Shown here: positions 35,420-45,591 of the stretch, piece by piece
Numbering within the stretch: the stretch's first letter is position 1
Layout of the letters: every line of letters starts with the position of its first letter
Source: Armillaria gallica
Lineage: Eukaryota; Basidiomycota; Agaricomycetes; Agaricales; Physalacriaceae
NCBI GenBank assembly: GCA_037576215.1
Contig: JBANDB010000003.1
Location: 6,820,001 to 6,884,000 of the forward strand
DNA length: 64,000 nucleotides
Reading direction: 5' to 3'
The notes under the pieces: model-generated
Told to the model about the DNA's origin: nothing
Seen by the model: only the letters and a program-made list of their open reading frames with translations
Databases searched by the model: none
Program-made: the position numbers and the translations under genes

Positions 35420-35720
35420 GTCACAGATCCGTGCATGCATGCATGGTGTGGTATGTTATATTCGCAATCACTTACATGTGTAATACATGATGCTATCCCT
35501 AGCTCCCCTTCCAAAGTTCCGACAACAAGGAGGTGCAAAGTCGATTCAATTTTAATCTAAGTTCTTTCTTATCGAGGCGCACAAAGCCTTTCGTGCTCTA
35601 GGTAGGTGCTACTACTACAAAAGGCTGAGATCTCAACATAATTAAGAACCCGAGGACTGTACATCAGGAGAAACGTCCAACTTTCTACGGATCGTCGAAC
35701 ATGAATAGACTCGAGCCGGC

Positions 35721-36390
35721 CTAGGCTAGTAGCATGCAGGGTAATGTTACTATGATCGCAAAGAAGGCCGCTGCCCATGCGGTATACGCGGCACCTACGG
35801 CATATTCAAGCCCCAACGTCTCTATACCATAGTAGTACCCGACAAGAGGCACTCCAGTCACGCAATATACTCCGGCCCATAAAATACTTAACACGAAGCT
35901 AAGGATCCTCTGCGCTCCATCCGAAGCACACATAAAACAGGCTTGTAACGAAATGCTCAGCACACCAAACGGAACAAACGCAGCCATGGATCCCCAAAAT
36001 CCAACCAGGAAGGTCGACCGAAAGCTGACCTGGGAATAAGGGCTTTGGGGGGAGCTGAGATGGAGCAATAGCCAGTGGCCAACGACAAGCCAACCACCGC
36101 TGACGGCGCTGACGATTGCGACTATTATTGCGACACAGATGAGCGCAAACGGTATGGCGAGCAAGAGTCCGATAGTCTTGGCAAGGATGTCGATGCCGTG
36201 GATTTCTCTGGGACGAGAGTGATCTACGAGCCGATGATGAGTTTCGATGTTGTGAGCGTGATCTGCGAGTCGTATATAGACAAGACTCGCCTGCTAGGGC
36301 AGCTTCTATGGCTCCGTAGCTACGGTGGGTGCCATCGTTGAGGATAGGACCCTGGGTCCTGGAACGACCAAAGTGGTGAAATGCAGACAT
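35721..36390 (-). CDS. Five-helix membrane protein, copy 1 (unusual intron)
   Basis: Exon 1 (36291-36390) encodes a start MSAFHHFGRSRTQGP, ILNDGTHRSYGAIEAALA. The long second exon (35721-36262) carries hydrophobic helices LLLAIPFALICVAIIVAIVS, GWLVVGHWLLLHL, STFLVGFWGSMAAFVPFGVL, FVLSILWAGVYCVTGVPLVG and YAVGAAYTAWAAAFFAIIV. The two parts are in phase only if 28 nt (36263-36290) are removed, with a GC donor (AG|GCGAGT) and CAG acceptor. In the sister gene at 38368-39053 this intron is 50 nt with a GT donor. So this copy either uses a very short GC-AG intron or is broken. With splicing the product is about 213 residues. Function unknown; likely in an internal or plasma membrane. Confidence 0.5.
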
Positions 36391-37677
36391 TATAGCTGGT
36401 CGTGGACGTCGGTGGGGTAGAGGAACGACGTCCGTTCCCACGTCTCAACGTTTTATGTATGAGGAGTAACGCTGTTAACACGCCAAAGCCTCGAGAAGGA
36501 CGAGCGATGTGAATGAGGACCCCCGAACTTTGGGAGAAGCTTTATATCAACTCTTCTTTATAGCCTGCTCAATACGAAGTTCCAACAGACGGCTTTCTGA
36601 GTATAAAGACACGACTGTATGTATCTAGTATTCAAGTTCATCTGCAACTCATCACGGTAGTCACTCTGACTCAGATAAAGATTGCTTTTTCGATGGCGTG
36701 TACATCACTTGTAAAAAATCGGAAAACGGTCAAGTCTTACTGCCTCTAAGTTATTATTAATTCTGCCAGTTCGAATCTCTGGAATAATTTCCAGAGTGGT
36801 CGAAATTGTTTCCAGATACGCGTGGGAATAAATTTCACCCTATTAGGAAGGCTGTACCAGTCCCTTCACACTTCGATCGAAATTCAAGGGACTGGTTCGA
36901 GTCTACCCCTCACTGTACTCAATCCCTTCTCGCGGAGCTTTCGTTCTCATCTAACCATCTTTCCGACGGCGAATTGCGGACCATCGCCTTCCTTTGGCGC
37001 AAATTCGGCACAGCGATAGACAGTCAGGACTGCCGCTAAAATGACGGGTGGCGCTGGGATCATGGGTGGGGGCTGGACGAATGCCTATCGTGTAATGTGA
37101 GATAACCAAAGGTCTCGCAATGAAGGAGTCGCCATAATGACCGTGGAACCGTCGAGCTCACCGTCAACCACTACCTTTTCATTTTGCCCGGTGCTCTGCT
37201 AGGGCAACCTGGATATGCAGACAGGAATCTTGTGAAGGTGGTGCAAGGTGCGTGAGATTCCGACAACTATAATGATATTGCTCATCCACATTAGTGCACG
37301 CCCGCTATAGACTCGTTTTATCATATACTAAAGGCAATTCCAATTTTCCCGTTGCTGCTCAATTTCTTCCCGTGGCGCGCCTCGTTCTCATCCAATCACG
37401 TCTCCGAAAGCGGATCACAGCTTTGCCCTTTTTCGTCACCGGGCGGTTTCGCGTGATTTTCGTGAACCGCCGAGGACATGCGAGCGATACTTGTTTAAGT
37501 TCTTGCCTCTAATGAAGCGCAACGGCCCCCATTAGCTTCTCTATGCCAATGAAGATGTCTTCCAGGCGAAGTCTCTTGCACCTTTCGATTGATGCTGGCC
37601 ATGGGATACGGACTGGGAAGTGCGTGTTATCTATATTCTAAAGCCGAAACTCAGACTGCATAATCTTCCGAAGCCAC

Positions 37678-38010
37678 TTGAATTTCAACATTTTTTGGTC
37701 TGGATTTTGGGAATCCGCCATACCATTCTGGATTGTCTACGCCTCGCTGCGCGATCTTACTTGGGGTCAAGGGAATTTACTTTGGGTGTTGTCCTTTTTC
37801 GTCACAAAAGTCGCATTGGGATGTGTAGTTGGAGTGCCTCTCATTGGGCACTATGGTGTAGTAGCGCTCAAAGTTGGAGATGCCATCCGTATTGCGTATA
37901 CAGGAGGAGCAGCCCTAGCCGTTGGGTCATGCTACTTGTCGCAACACTGCCTTTCATCGATTCCTAGGAGCAGGTACGCCGACGAGTCATCTTTGTCCTT
38001 GATTCTCTAA
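37678..38010 (+). pseudogene. Multi-helix membrane protein fragment, plus-strand paralogue 2
   Basis: The frame contains FWSGFWESAIPFWIVYASL, LGCVVGVPLIGHYGVVALK and IAYTGGAALAVGSCYLS, aligning with the C-terminal half of the five-helix genes and with the fragment at 34962-35419. A donor AG|GTACGC follows at 37974 and an acceptor CAATAG near 38022, but the downstream frame is uncertain. The N-terminal half is missing. It is convergent with the gene at 38368-39053. Confidence 0.45.
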
Positions 38011-38367
38011 CATCAACAATAGAGTATCTTCCTGGCTGAGTCACAGATCCATGGATGCATGCATGGTGTGCTATGTTATAGGACTCGTACGTTCCACGAC
38101 CCCTCTCGGCAACATTTTTTGCGATCTTATTAGCTTCGCGATGTGCTTACAACATGTGTAATACACGATGCTTTCCCCACCCCCCCTTCTAAAGTTCCGA
38201 CAACAAGGAGATGCACAGTCTATCCGATCCAATTGCAGTCTTGTTAAGGCGCACAAGGGCTTTCGTGCTCCAGGTCCTAGTAGGTGCCACTACTACAAAA
38301 GGCTGACGTCTCAACATAATTCAAAACCGGGGATTGTACATCAGGAACAACTTTCTACTGCGGATCG

Positions 38368-39053
38368 TCAAAGTATGCAGAGTAGTGTTACTGTGAGCAC
38401 GAAGAAGCTTACTGCCCACGCAGTGTACGCGGCCCCTACAGCATATTCAAGCCCCAGCGTCTCTATACCATAGTAGTGCCCGACAAGAGGCACTCCAGCC
38501 GCGCAATCTACTCCGACCCACAAGATACTCAACACGAATCTGAGGATCCTGAACGCTCTATCCGAAGCACGCCTAAAACAGGCTTGCAACGAAACGCTCA
38601 GCACACCAAACGGAATAAATGCAGCCATGGATCCCCAAAATCCAACCAGGAAGGTCGACCAAAAGCTGACATGGGAATAAGGGCTTTGGGGGCAGCTGAG
38701 GCGAAGCAATAGCCAGTGGCCAGCGACAATACAGACACCACAAAATGCGCTGGTGATTGCGGCCATCATTGCGATACAAATGAGAGTGAACAGTATGGTG
38801 AGCAAGACTATGATAGTCTTGGCAATGATCCCGGTGTCCCGGGCTTTTCTGATAAGAGGGTGGTTTAAGAGTCTATTACGAGTTTCGATGTTATGAACGC
38901 CTGCGAGTTGTTTATAAGTTTCGATGATATAAGTGGACGACAAGACTCACCTGCTAGGGCAGCTTCTATGGCTCCGTAGCTAGGGTGGGTGCCATCGTTG
39001 AGGATAGATCCCTGGCCCCCGGAACGACGAAAGCAGCGGGAAAACGCAGACAT
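38368..39053 (-). CDS. Five-helix membrane protein, copy 2 (intact)
   Basis: Exon 1 (38951-39053) encodes MSAFSRCFRRSGGQGS then LNDGTHPSYGAIEAALA. A 50-nt GT-AG intron follows, and exon 2 (38368-38900) completes about 211 residues. Hydrophobic helices: IIVLLTILFTLICIAMMAAI, GVCIVAGHWLLL, STFLVGFWGSMAAFIPFG, ILRFVLSILWVGVDCAAGV and AAYTAWAVSFFVLTVTLLC. A conserved GVPLVGHYYGIETLGLEYA lies between the last two. No family name is recognised. The gene is duplicated with its neighbours in the 2.9-kb block. Both copies keep an open frame over the membrane region, suggesting selection, at least until recently. Confidence 0.7.
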
Positions 39054-39804
39054 ATTATGGCTGATCGTTGGTAAGGAGGGCGAGTCCAAGATGTTATAAT
39101 TCCAGACGTGGACGTCGGTGGGGTGGAGGAACAACGTGCATTCCGACACGTCTGAACGTTTTATGTATGAGGGTGGTAAGCGCCAGAGATCCTGGCGCTT
39201 GTCATTTGCCTTCCGGCCAAGAAGTTATCATGGGAGCAACGCTGTTAACACGCCAAACCCTCGAGGCGTTCACTACTAAATTATCTCCTCCACTATTGAA
39301 TGTTGGTAAATCCGACTAGAGTTTAATGGATCCTCGAATTTTGGCAGAAACTCACATCTCAACTCTTCTCTATATCTTTTCGATACGACGATCCACCAGA
39401 TAGCTTTCTTAGTCTGCTCCCACGAAGCAGATGGGACAAAGGTCGTTTAAAATCAATTACCTCCTTATATATTTATTTGTTAGCGGCCAGGCGCCGCTCG
39501 ACCAGCTCGTCACGAAGCGGTCATTCCGGCTCAGATAAAGATTGGCTTGTCAACAGCGCGTACATTACCCACGAAAAATCGGAAAACGGTAATCATCCAG
39601 CTGCAGTTCAAACCTCCCGAATAATTTTCAAAGTGGTCGATTTTTTTTCTCAAAGTCCAGAAGCGCGTGGGAAAGTTTTTGACTTTATTAGGAAGACCGA
39701 TTCTATACCCGTCCCTTTGGTTACATCGACTATCACCAGGGGACTCGGACTGGTTAGAGTCTACCCCTCACTGTACTTAATCCTTTCTCGCGGAGCTTTC
39801 ATTC

Positions 39805-40041
39805 TCATCTAACTGCATTTCCGACGACGAATCGCAGACTATCGCCTTCGTTTGGCGCATTTTCGTCACTAGCAGCACAGCGATAGACAGCCAGGACTGC
39901 TGCTAAAATGACGGGCGATCCTGGATCATGGGTGGGGGCTGGACGAATGCCTATCGTGCAATGTGAGATAACCAAAGGCCTCGCAATGGAGGAGTTACCA
40001 TAATGACCGTGGAACGTTCGAACCGTCGAGCTCACCGTCAA
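39805..40041 (-). pseudogene. Membrane-protein family copy, decayed
   Basis: A 78-residue frame retains part of the hydrophobic helix (PVILAAVLAVYRCA) and follows the same nucleotide pattern as module A at 10702-11025, but the basic stop-transfer and tail are frameshifted. Confidence 0.45.
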
Positions 40042-40110
40042 TGACTACCTTTTCATTTCGCCCGGTGCTCTGCTAGGGCAGCCTGGATATGTAGACAGGA
40101 ATCTTGTGAA

Positions 40111-42990
40111 GGTGGTGCAAGGTGCGTGAGATTCCGGCAACTGTTACGAGATCAGAGCTCATCCATACTGCAAGACTAGGCTCGTTTCATTATATACTAA
40201 AGGCGATTCCAATTTTCCCGTCGTTGCTCAATTTCTTCCCATGGCGCACCTCGTCCTCATCCAATCGCGTTCCCAAAAGCGGGCCACATTTGTGCCTTTT
40301 TTCGTCACCAGCAGCACACCGATAGACAAGGATACGGCTGTCAGTGGTGAAGGGCATCATTGGCAGTGATTTACGACTGGGTGGATTGCCATGGTTTCCT
40401 TGGAACCGTCGAGTATGGTCATGCGCGCGAGCTTCAGTGGCAGCAATATTGGACGTTCAAATTTCAAAACACATAGGAGGGCGGTTTCGAATTTGAGGCA
40501 ATACGGACCCCAGGTCAGTCTTTTGTTGCTGTGTTCTTCGTGCTCTTTCTTATATCTTACAGCAGGCACTACGGCAAAAACGAAGGAAGGCGGGTGTATA
40601 TATGGTCACAGTGAAGCGCATGCTCTACACTTCTAACTCAACAGCCACTGATGAACACTGTACACGTAGAATTGCAACATCGATTTACGACGGTCATGTG
40701 CTGTAGGGAGCCACAACTACCTATATTCTAGAGTCGAAACCCGGCCTATATACTTAACAGAAATTTTACGTGCACGGGAGGTAGGTACAGCAGCAACAAA
40801 GATGGCGGAAGGTGCGTCATCTTAGATGATTCCAATAAAATCAGCGCTAATTTATACTGCCAGATCACGACGATTCTGTACCAAAGGTGGTTTCCGGAAC
40901 CTTCATTACTCAATATCTTCTCGCGGTACTTTCGTTCCCAGTTTCCGACGGCGAGTCAGACCATCCTTAATCTCATCCTCCTTTGGTGCATTCTCGTCAC
41001 CGGCAGGACAGCGATAGACAGCGAGGACTGCTGCTACAACGAAGATCAGCGCTGGAGTCATAGACGGAGGAGGCATGGCTGTACAAATGCTTATCAGGCG
41101 ATGTGGGATAGTTCAATGGAGGGATCGCCGTAATGAACGTGGAGTCGTCAAGCCAGGCCGCTAACCACCAACTACTACCTCTTTCATTTTCTCGCGTGGT
41201 GCCCTGTACCTGTCCCGCATATATCGCGCTCCAAGTTATCATAACATGATACACGGCTGGAAGATTGCATCTGGGTCATTGTTTGCGCCTTCGACCGGCT
41301 AGCGTCTGAAAAAGCTTGCACAGTTCCGAGGTGAGTTTCATTATTATGCCATCTTTTATTAAAACCAGGGGCTTAACGACCTTCCGTAGACGTTCCCGTT
41401 CCGTGTACGTTCTCAGAATCAGGGACGGCATACGAGTTGGATGTGGAGGGAGCAGGCCGTGCACTGAGGACATTACAGTGGGCTCTATCGCCGTGTCGTC
41501 CTGAAATGTACTAACCTTAGGGTTAAAAGATACCGCGTCGCTGCCAATTATGGAAGGATCAAAGACAAGCCTAAGCCCACCAGTTTATTAATCTCAACAA
41601 CGATGTTCATTCATATTGCTTCTTCTCATCGGACCATTCCAGCCATCGCATATCAGTATCGAGACCTGCGTGCGCTGGACTGATTTTCCTGGAATGATGT
41701 CGAACAGAAGGAAGGGTTGGTTTCTCCGGAGACCTTGGGATATCGCTTGAGGAAAATATCAGTTTCCACAATCACGGCCATGCAGGCCTCTTATCTCACA
41801 CACGGATTGTGATAGAGATAGAGAGCGAGTGTACGGCATCATATCTTGCGCGGTAATGCAGGGACTACACAATGCCGAAGTCACCCCCACCTACAACAAG
41901 GCCTCGGGCGACATTCACCGGGGCTTCGAATTGAGGAGCCTCCCTCGTTATCTCGCCGGTTCGACAATGAAGAAGCCAGATCAAAGACTGGCAGCCGCTC
42001 GATGCCGCCCGCACAGAGCACAGATCAAAGACTCTACGATGTCTCTTCTCCTTTCACCTCCGAAATCTGCAAATGTTGGACATCAATCTCTCTGTATCCA
42101 TGTTCGCTGTTGGAATTCGACTCTTTAATGCCCCCTATTTTCATACCGGACTGGCCCGCATTGAGGAACCCTCCCCGTGGAAGGTTTTGTTCGACGATGC
42201 ACTGTCTTTTGTGACGAACACAACTACTTCCGTGCATCGGGGATATACAAAGTCCGTGGTTGAAAGTCAACCGTGCGTTCATGACGCTTTCCCTGAGGGT
42301 TCTTCACCATACGGCGAGGACGTGTCTACTTTCCGGGCTTTGTTGGTGCTAGGCGTGATCAAACTACCGGTATTCTATACCAAAGGCGATTTCCCTCCAG
42401 CACCCACGCGCCGCGGCCCGTTCGCGTTTCCGACAGAGATCGCAGTTTTCCGTGACCGTTCTCCTTTGCCTTTTGGTCACTAGCAGCATCACTGCTCGAG
42501 TTATAGGCAGAGGAGGCATGCCTTATGAATAACTGGACAATATATCTTACCTGTGCATCCCGAGCGCCTATGCGAGATAGCCCCGCGTCCTGAAATAGAG
42601 GGATCATCGCCAAGTAATGACCGTGGAATATGAAATGGTCATGCATGGACGGCTCAGTACTCGTTCGTCGTCCATTGTCCCTCCCTTTCAATTCTCCCTG
42701 TCATTCATCTGTTAGTAGCATGAGAGACGAAGACTACATCTGGACTATTGTTTATGTCTTCCTGCTAGCGACGAAGTGAACTTTCCTTCTTTTATGAATG
42801 GAATTGATGAAACGCTTCCGCTCCGTGTATGCCCATCAGAATAGATATGAAGGGACGGAGCCGTGTGCTGAGGGCATTACAGTAAGCTCTATCACCATGT
42901 TGTCCTGAAATTTACTAACTTAGGATTAAAAGATACCGCCCCGCTCTCAATTAAAGAACTCCCGGAACCAGAACCTAAGCCGTTCAATTC
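40111..42990 (-). repeat. Three further decayed family copies
   Basis: Module A is seen at 40140-40330, 40820-41040 and 42360-42500 (the last with LRSLSETRTGR in frame 42359-42691). Module B is seen at 41430-41520 and 42850-42930. Between A and B lies the shared junction CTTCCGTAGACG/GGTGAGTTTCATTATTATGCC near 41330-41400, which resembles a splice junction on the minus strand. No copy is open throughout. Confidence 0.5.
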
Positions 42991-44150
42991 ATTCTAACTT
43001 TTTCACGCCTCTCTATCCCAACTCAGGGCATTACTTCTCCGAATATTGCTCCTTATTCTCATCGGGCTATCCCAACGGTCTCACATCGGTTTTTGGGATC
43101 TGTTCGCTGCATCTCATTTCAATGGGCACTGTTGGAGGGAGAAGATTCTTCGGGAAAAACCAACTTTAGCCCACACCTTAAGAAAACGTACAGCTCCCAG
43201 GAACTGTTTGGGGATGACGGCTTGTGATGCAGACAGCATTGGTGGTCACTTTGGCGAACTGTGAAGAGAAGGAAAGCTAAGCAACGGCTCTGATGCCGTG
43301 ATATTCTTGTATGTCACGCTCCCATTTGGGGAACAAGGAGCCTTTATTGAGAGCAGGACTCGGGCAAGACCTATTATCGATGCTGCGATGCGATTCGCAC
43401 CCCGGCCTCGGCATCGATTTATATCGATGTTCCATTTACATCCATGAGCTGCGTATGAGACAATCGTTCAAGCCAGTGGCGCCATCGAGCCTTCGCTTTT
43501 CGCGCAGCGTCCTTGATCGGGGCCCGCTGAATCGTTAAGGTTGGGCCATTCATCCACCTCCCATCTACAACCGAAATATCTTACCTTTTCTCCTCCCCCT
43601 ACTCCGTGCTTGACTCGCACAAACATGTCCTATTCACCCGGCAGCCCACCTCTCATTCGCTATCTTTGTGGAGAAACGCCAGCGACAGGTTTTGTCATGC
43701 GTTCTGCGTCCTTCCCCACGAAGACAGACGAAGCAACCACGAATACTTATAAGAGGAGGCTAGACCTCTCCCTGCACCCGCACCCAACGCTGGAACTATC
43801 TTCTGTTGCTTTGGTTACGACGACCGTGCATCCAAGATATTCGTTGACCAAAGGATTTCAATGTTCTTGGCACTTATAGCATGGTAGGAAGCCGTGTCTC
43901 TGAGAGGTCCTTCGTCGTGATTGATTGGCAGGTCTCGGATCTGCGATGGGTAGTCACTCCCGTGGTGAACGCCCTTCTGGCGGCCACTACCGAGCAGTAC
44001 ATCTCCGAACCGTCATCCTTAGGACGGCGTTGGACTTTCTTCGCAGTTCTCCGTCGAACTTCCTCAGCTCCGCGTATGTTCACCAGAGTCAAGGGGTTTG
44101 CTATGAGGGACTAAACTGTGTGCTGGAGTGGATAGCTTGCCCATTTCAGT
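42991..44150. other. Right end of the array
   Basis: Sequence near 43.0-43.1 kb still matches 11.6 and 26.9 kb. A plus-strand frame 43541-43879 (112 residues) and minus-strand frame 43874-44092 show no domain. Array-like sequence fades near 44.1 kb (CTCCGCGTATG module). Confidence 0.35.
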
Positions 44151-45343
44151 AAGCAATATCATCGTGCCCTCTCGACACATTCTGACTAGTCAATGTATAC
44201 AGGACACGACTTTTTCCGTATCTCAACTTTGCATGGCGACAGTCTTCAGATACCCCAGTTTCACGTCGCTTTTTAAACCCCAGACGTAACTGCGGCAATT
44301 ACTTGGGACAATGCATCTAACGATTGCCACGCTACAAACGTATCTCTTGCCTTCATGTTCAAATCGACAGTCGGCTTTGCAGCTAGTGGCTTCAAGAATC
44401 GTACGTCTCAGCTCTTGGACTATATTATACCCATATTAATGTATGACGCCAGTCTCATGTACCGGAAACGTGAAGTTTGACTTCTGTTCTGAATATCAGA
44501 CCAGGGCCGGGATAAGAGTGCTCGCATGACTGATTTTGAGTGTTACATCCCTCCCTCCAATCATGACCATGTCAGACTTACCGCCTTGAACGCGCGTTAC
44601 CAAGTTTTGCGGATCAAAATTATGTGGAAAACCTGATCTTGGCTTCGAAGAACCCTCAGTTCGCGGCCCTAACGTCGGATAATCAATGTGAAATTTCTCA
44701 CCACCGTTGCATTCCTTGCGAAATATCAGTGTCAAACGGAGGATACTTATGACTTGTTCGACGATACCAGTAATTCATGCCATCCGCGAATCCGAGTCGG
44801 TTCCAGTCAAGATATTGTAGTCTGCTGTCGTTATCCGGCCATCCAAGTTAGAGCGCCTATCATTAGGTCTCGGACAGCAGCGTTCAATTGGCGTCCTTCT
44901 CAATTTCTTAACAAAGAGAAGCTTCACGAATGCCATCGATATACGCCCACTCGCTCCGGGAAAGAGCACCCAGTGACGACGAGCAAATGTGCAATTTTCC
45001 AGGCTCGAAATCCAGCGCACTGGTATAACGAGCGGCTTCAACAACTCCTCGGACTCGAATCTCCACAACGATGTACAGTACCTCCTCTCAATCATCTCTA
45101 CTGCTCTCATCACCGGGCCCTTCGCCATGGGTGCAAACTGGACCGTCCAAGTCGACCTTAGAAATGGGTTCACGTTCACCCGAACGAGGTTAACTCTGTC
45201 ATCGGGAAAACCGTCACTTTCGCCTACCTCACGAGGCACCGTCCTTATTCATCCTCACACCCCTTCTCGCTCTACTCGTGACGGTATAAGGACGACGACC
45301 ACGATGACCTCTGGATGCAGTTGTACCAAATGTGTTCGATAGC
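44151..45343. other. Unidentified coding-like region
   Basis: Long frames occur on both strands: minus 44775-45239 (154 residues), minus 44496-44735 (79 residues, with FPHNFDPQNLV) and plus 44989-45342 (117 residues, with GPFAMGANWTVQVDLRNGF). On the plus strand a segment near 44300 encodes ITWDNASNDCHATNVSL with N-glycosylation-type sites, followed by possible splice sites. I could not decide which strand is coding or assign a family. A secreted protein gene, partly decayed, is one possibility. Confidence 0.3.
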
Positions 45344-45591
45344 TGATTGTCTATGTCTTCCACAGCTGGGGGGCGACTATTTGTGGATGGTCAAAATCAA
45401 ATCAAAATCCGAGATACCGATTTTGGGCGAGGCAAAATCTGAGATATTCCTGCTACGTTAGTAGTAGGTCTTATAGCGGAACGATGGTTTCTGAGATTTG
45501 ACGAAAAGCCGAAGTCCGATGTCACCAAAATTTCCGAAAGATCTCCCGGCCTAGTGCTGAGATATTGCTCTGAATTTGGTGTGGCGATGAC

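Larger units (their letters stand above)
34250..40110 (+). repeat. Direct tandem duplication of a block of about 2.9 kb
   Basis: The segment from about 34250 to 37230 is repeated from about 37230 to 40110. Matching landmarks in order: module A with GGTGCAAGGTG (34.25, 37.24 and again 40.11 kb), a plus-strand membrane-protein fragment (34.96 and 37.68 kb), CTGGCTGAGTCACAGATCC (35.41 and 38.03 kb), TTCCGACAACAAGGAG (35.52 and 38.20 kb), a minus-strand five-helix gene (35.7-36.4 and 38.4-39.1 kb), AACGCTGTTAACACGCC (36.47 and 39.24 kb) and CTCATCTAAC near a second module A (36.95 and 39.80 kb). Offsets of 2.6-2.9 kb reflect later indels. Confidence 0.8.
10168..44150 (-). repeat. Decayed tandem array of a membrane-protein gene family with interleaved tRNA units
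   Basis: Two sequence modules recur with strong divergence across this stretch. Module A (a membrane-anchor segment, minus strand) is seen near 10.7-11.0, 14.3-14.4, 17.3-17.4, 20.1-20.2, 24.3-24.5, 32.0-32.1, 34.3-34.4, 36.9-37.0, 37.3-37.4, 39.8-39.9, 40.1-40.3, 40.8-41.0 and 42.4-42.5 kb; one marker is GGCGCATTTTC on the plus strand. Module B, encoding TVIELT-like sequence on the minus strand, is seen near 11.45, 17.75, 30.1, 32.35, 41.45 and 42.9 kb. A further upstream module is shared by 23.2, 30.6 and 32.7 kb. tRNA-Asp genes and tRNA relics sit between copies. Most copies have frameshifts and stops. The interpretation is an amplified unit that later degraded and was invaded by other genes. 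Confidence 0.75.

Noticed and set aside
10168..44150. CRISPR-like or phage-like array
   Set aside because: Spacing is irregular and kilobase-scale, the repeats contain eukaryotic tRNA genes and intron-like junctions, and the window is clearly fungal.
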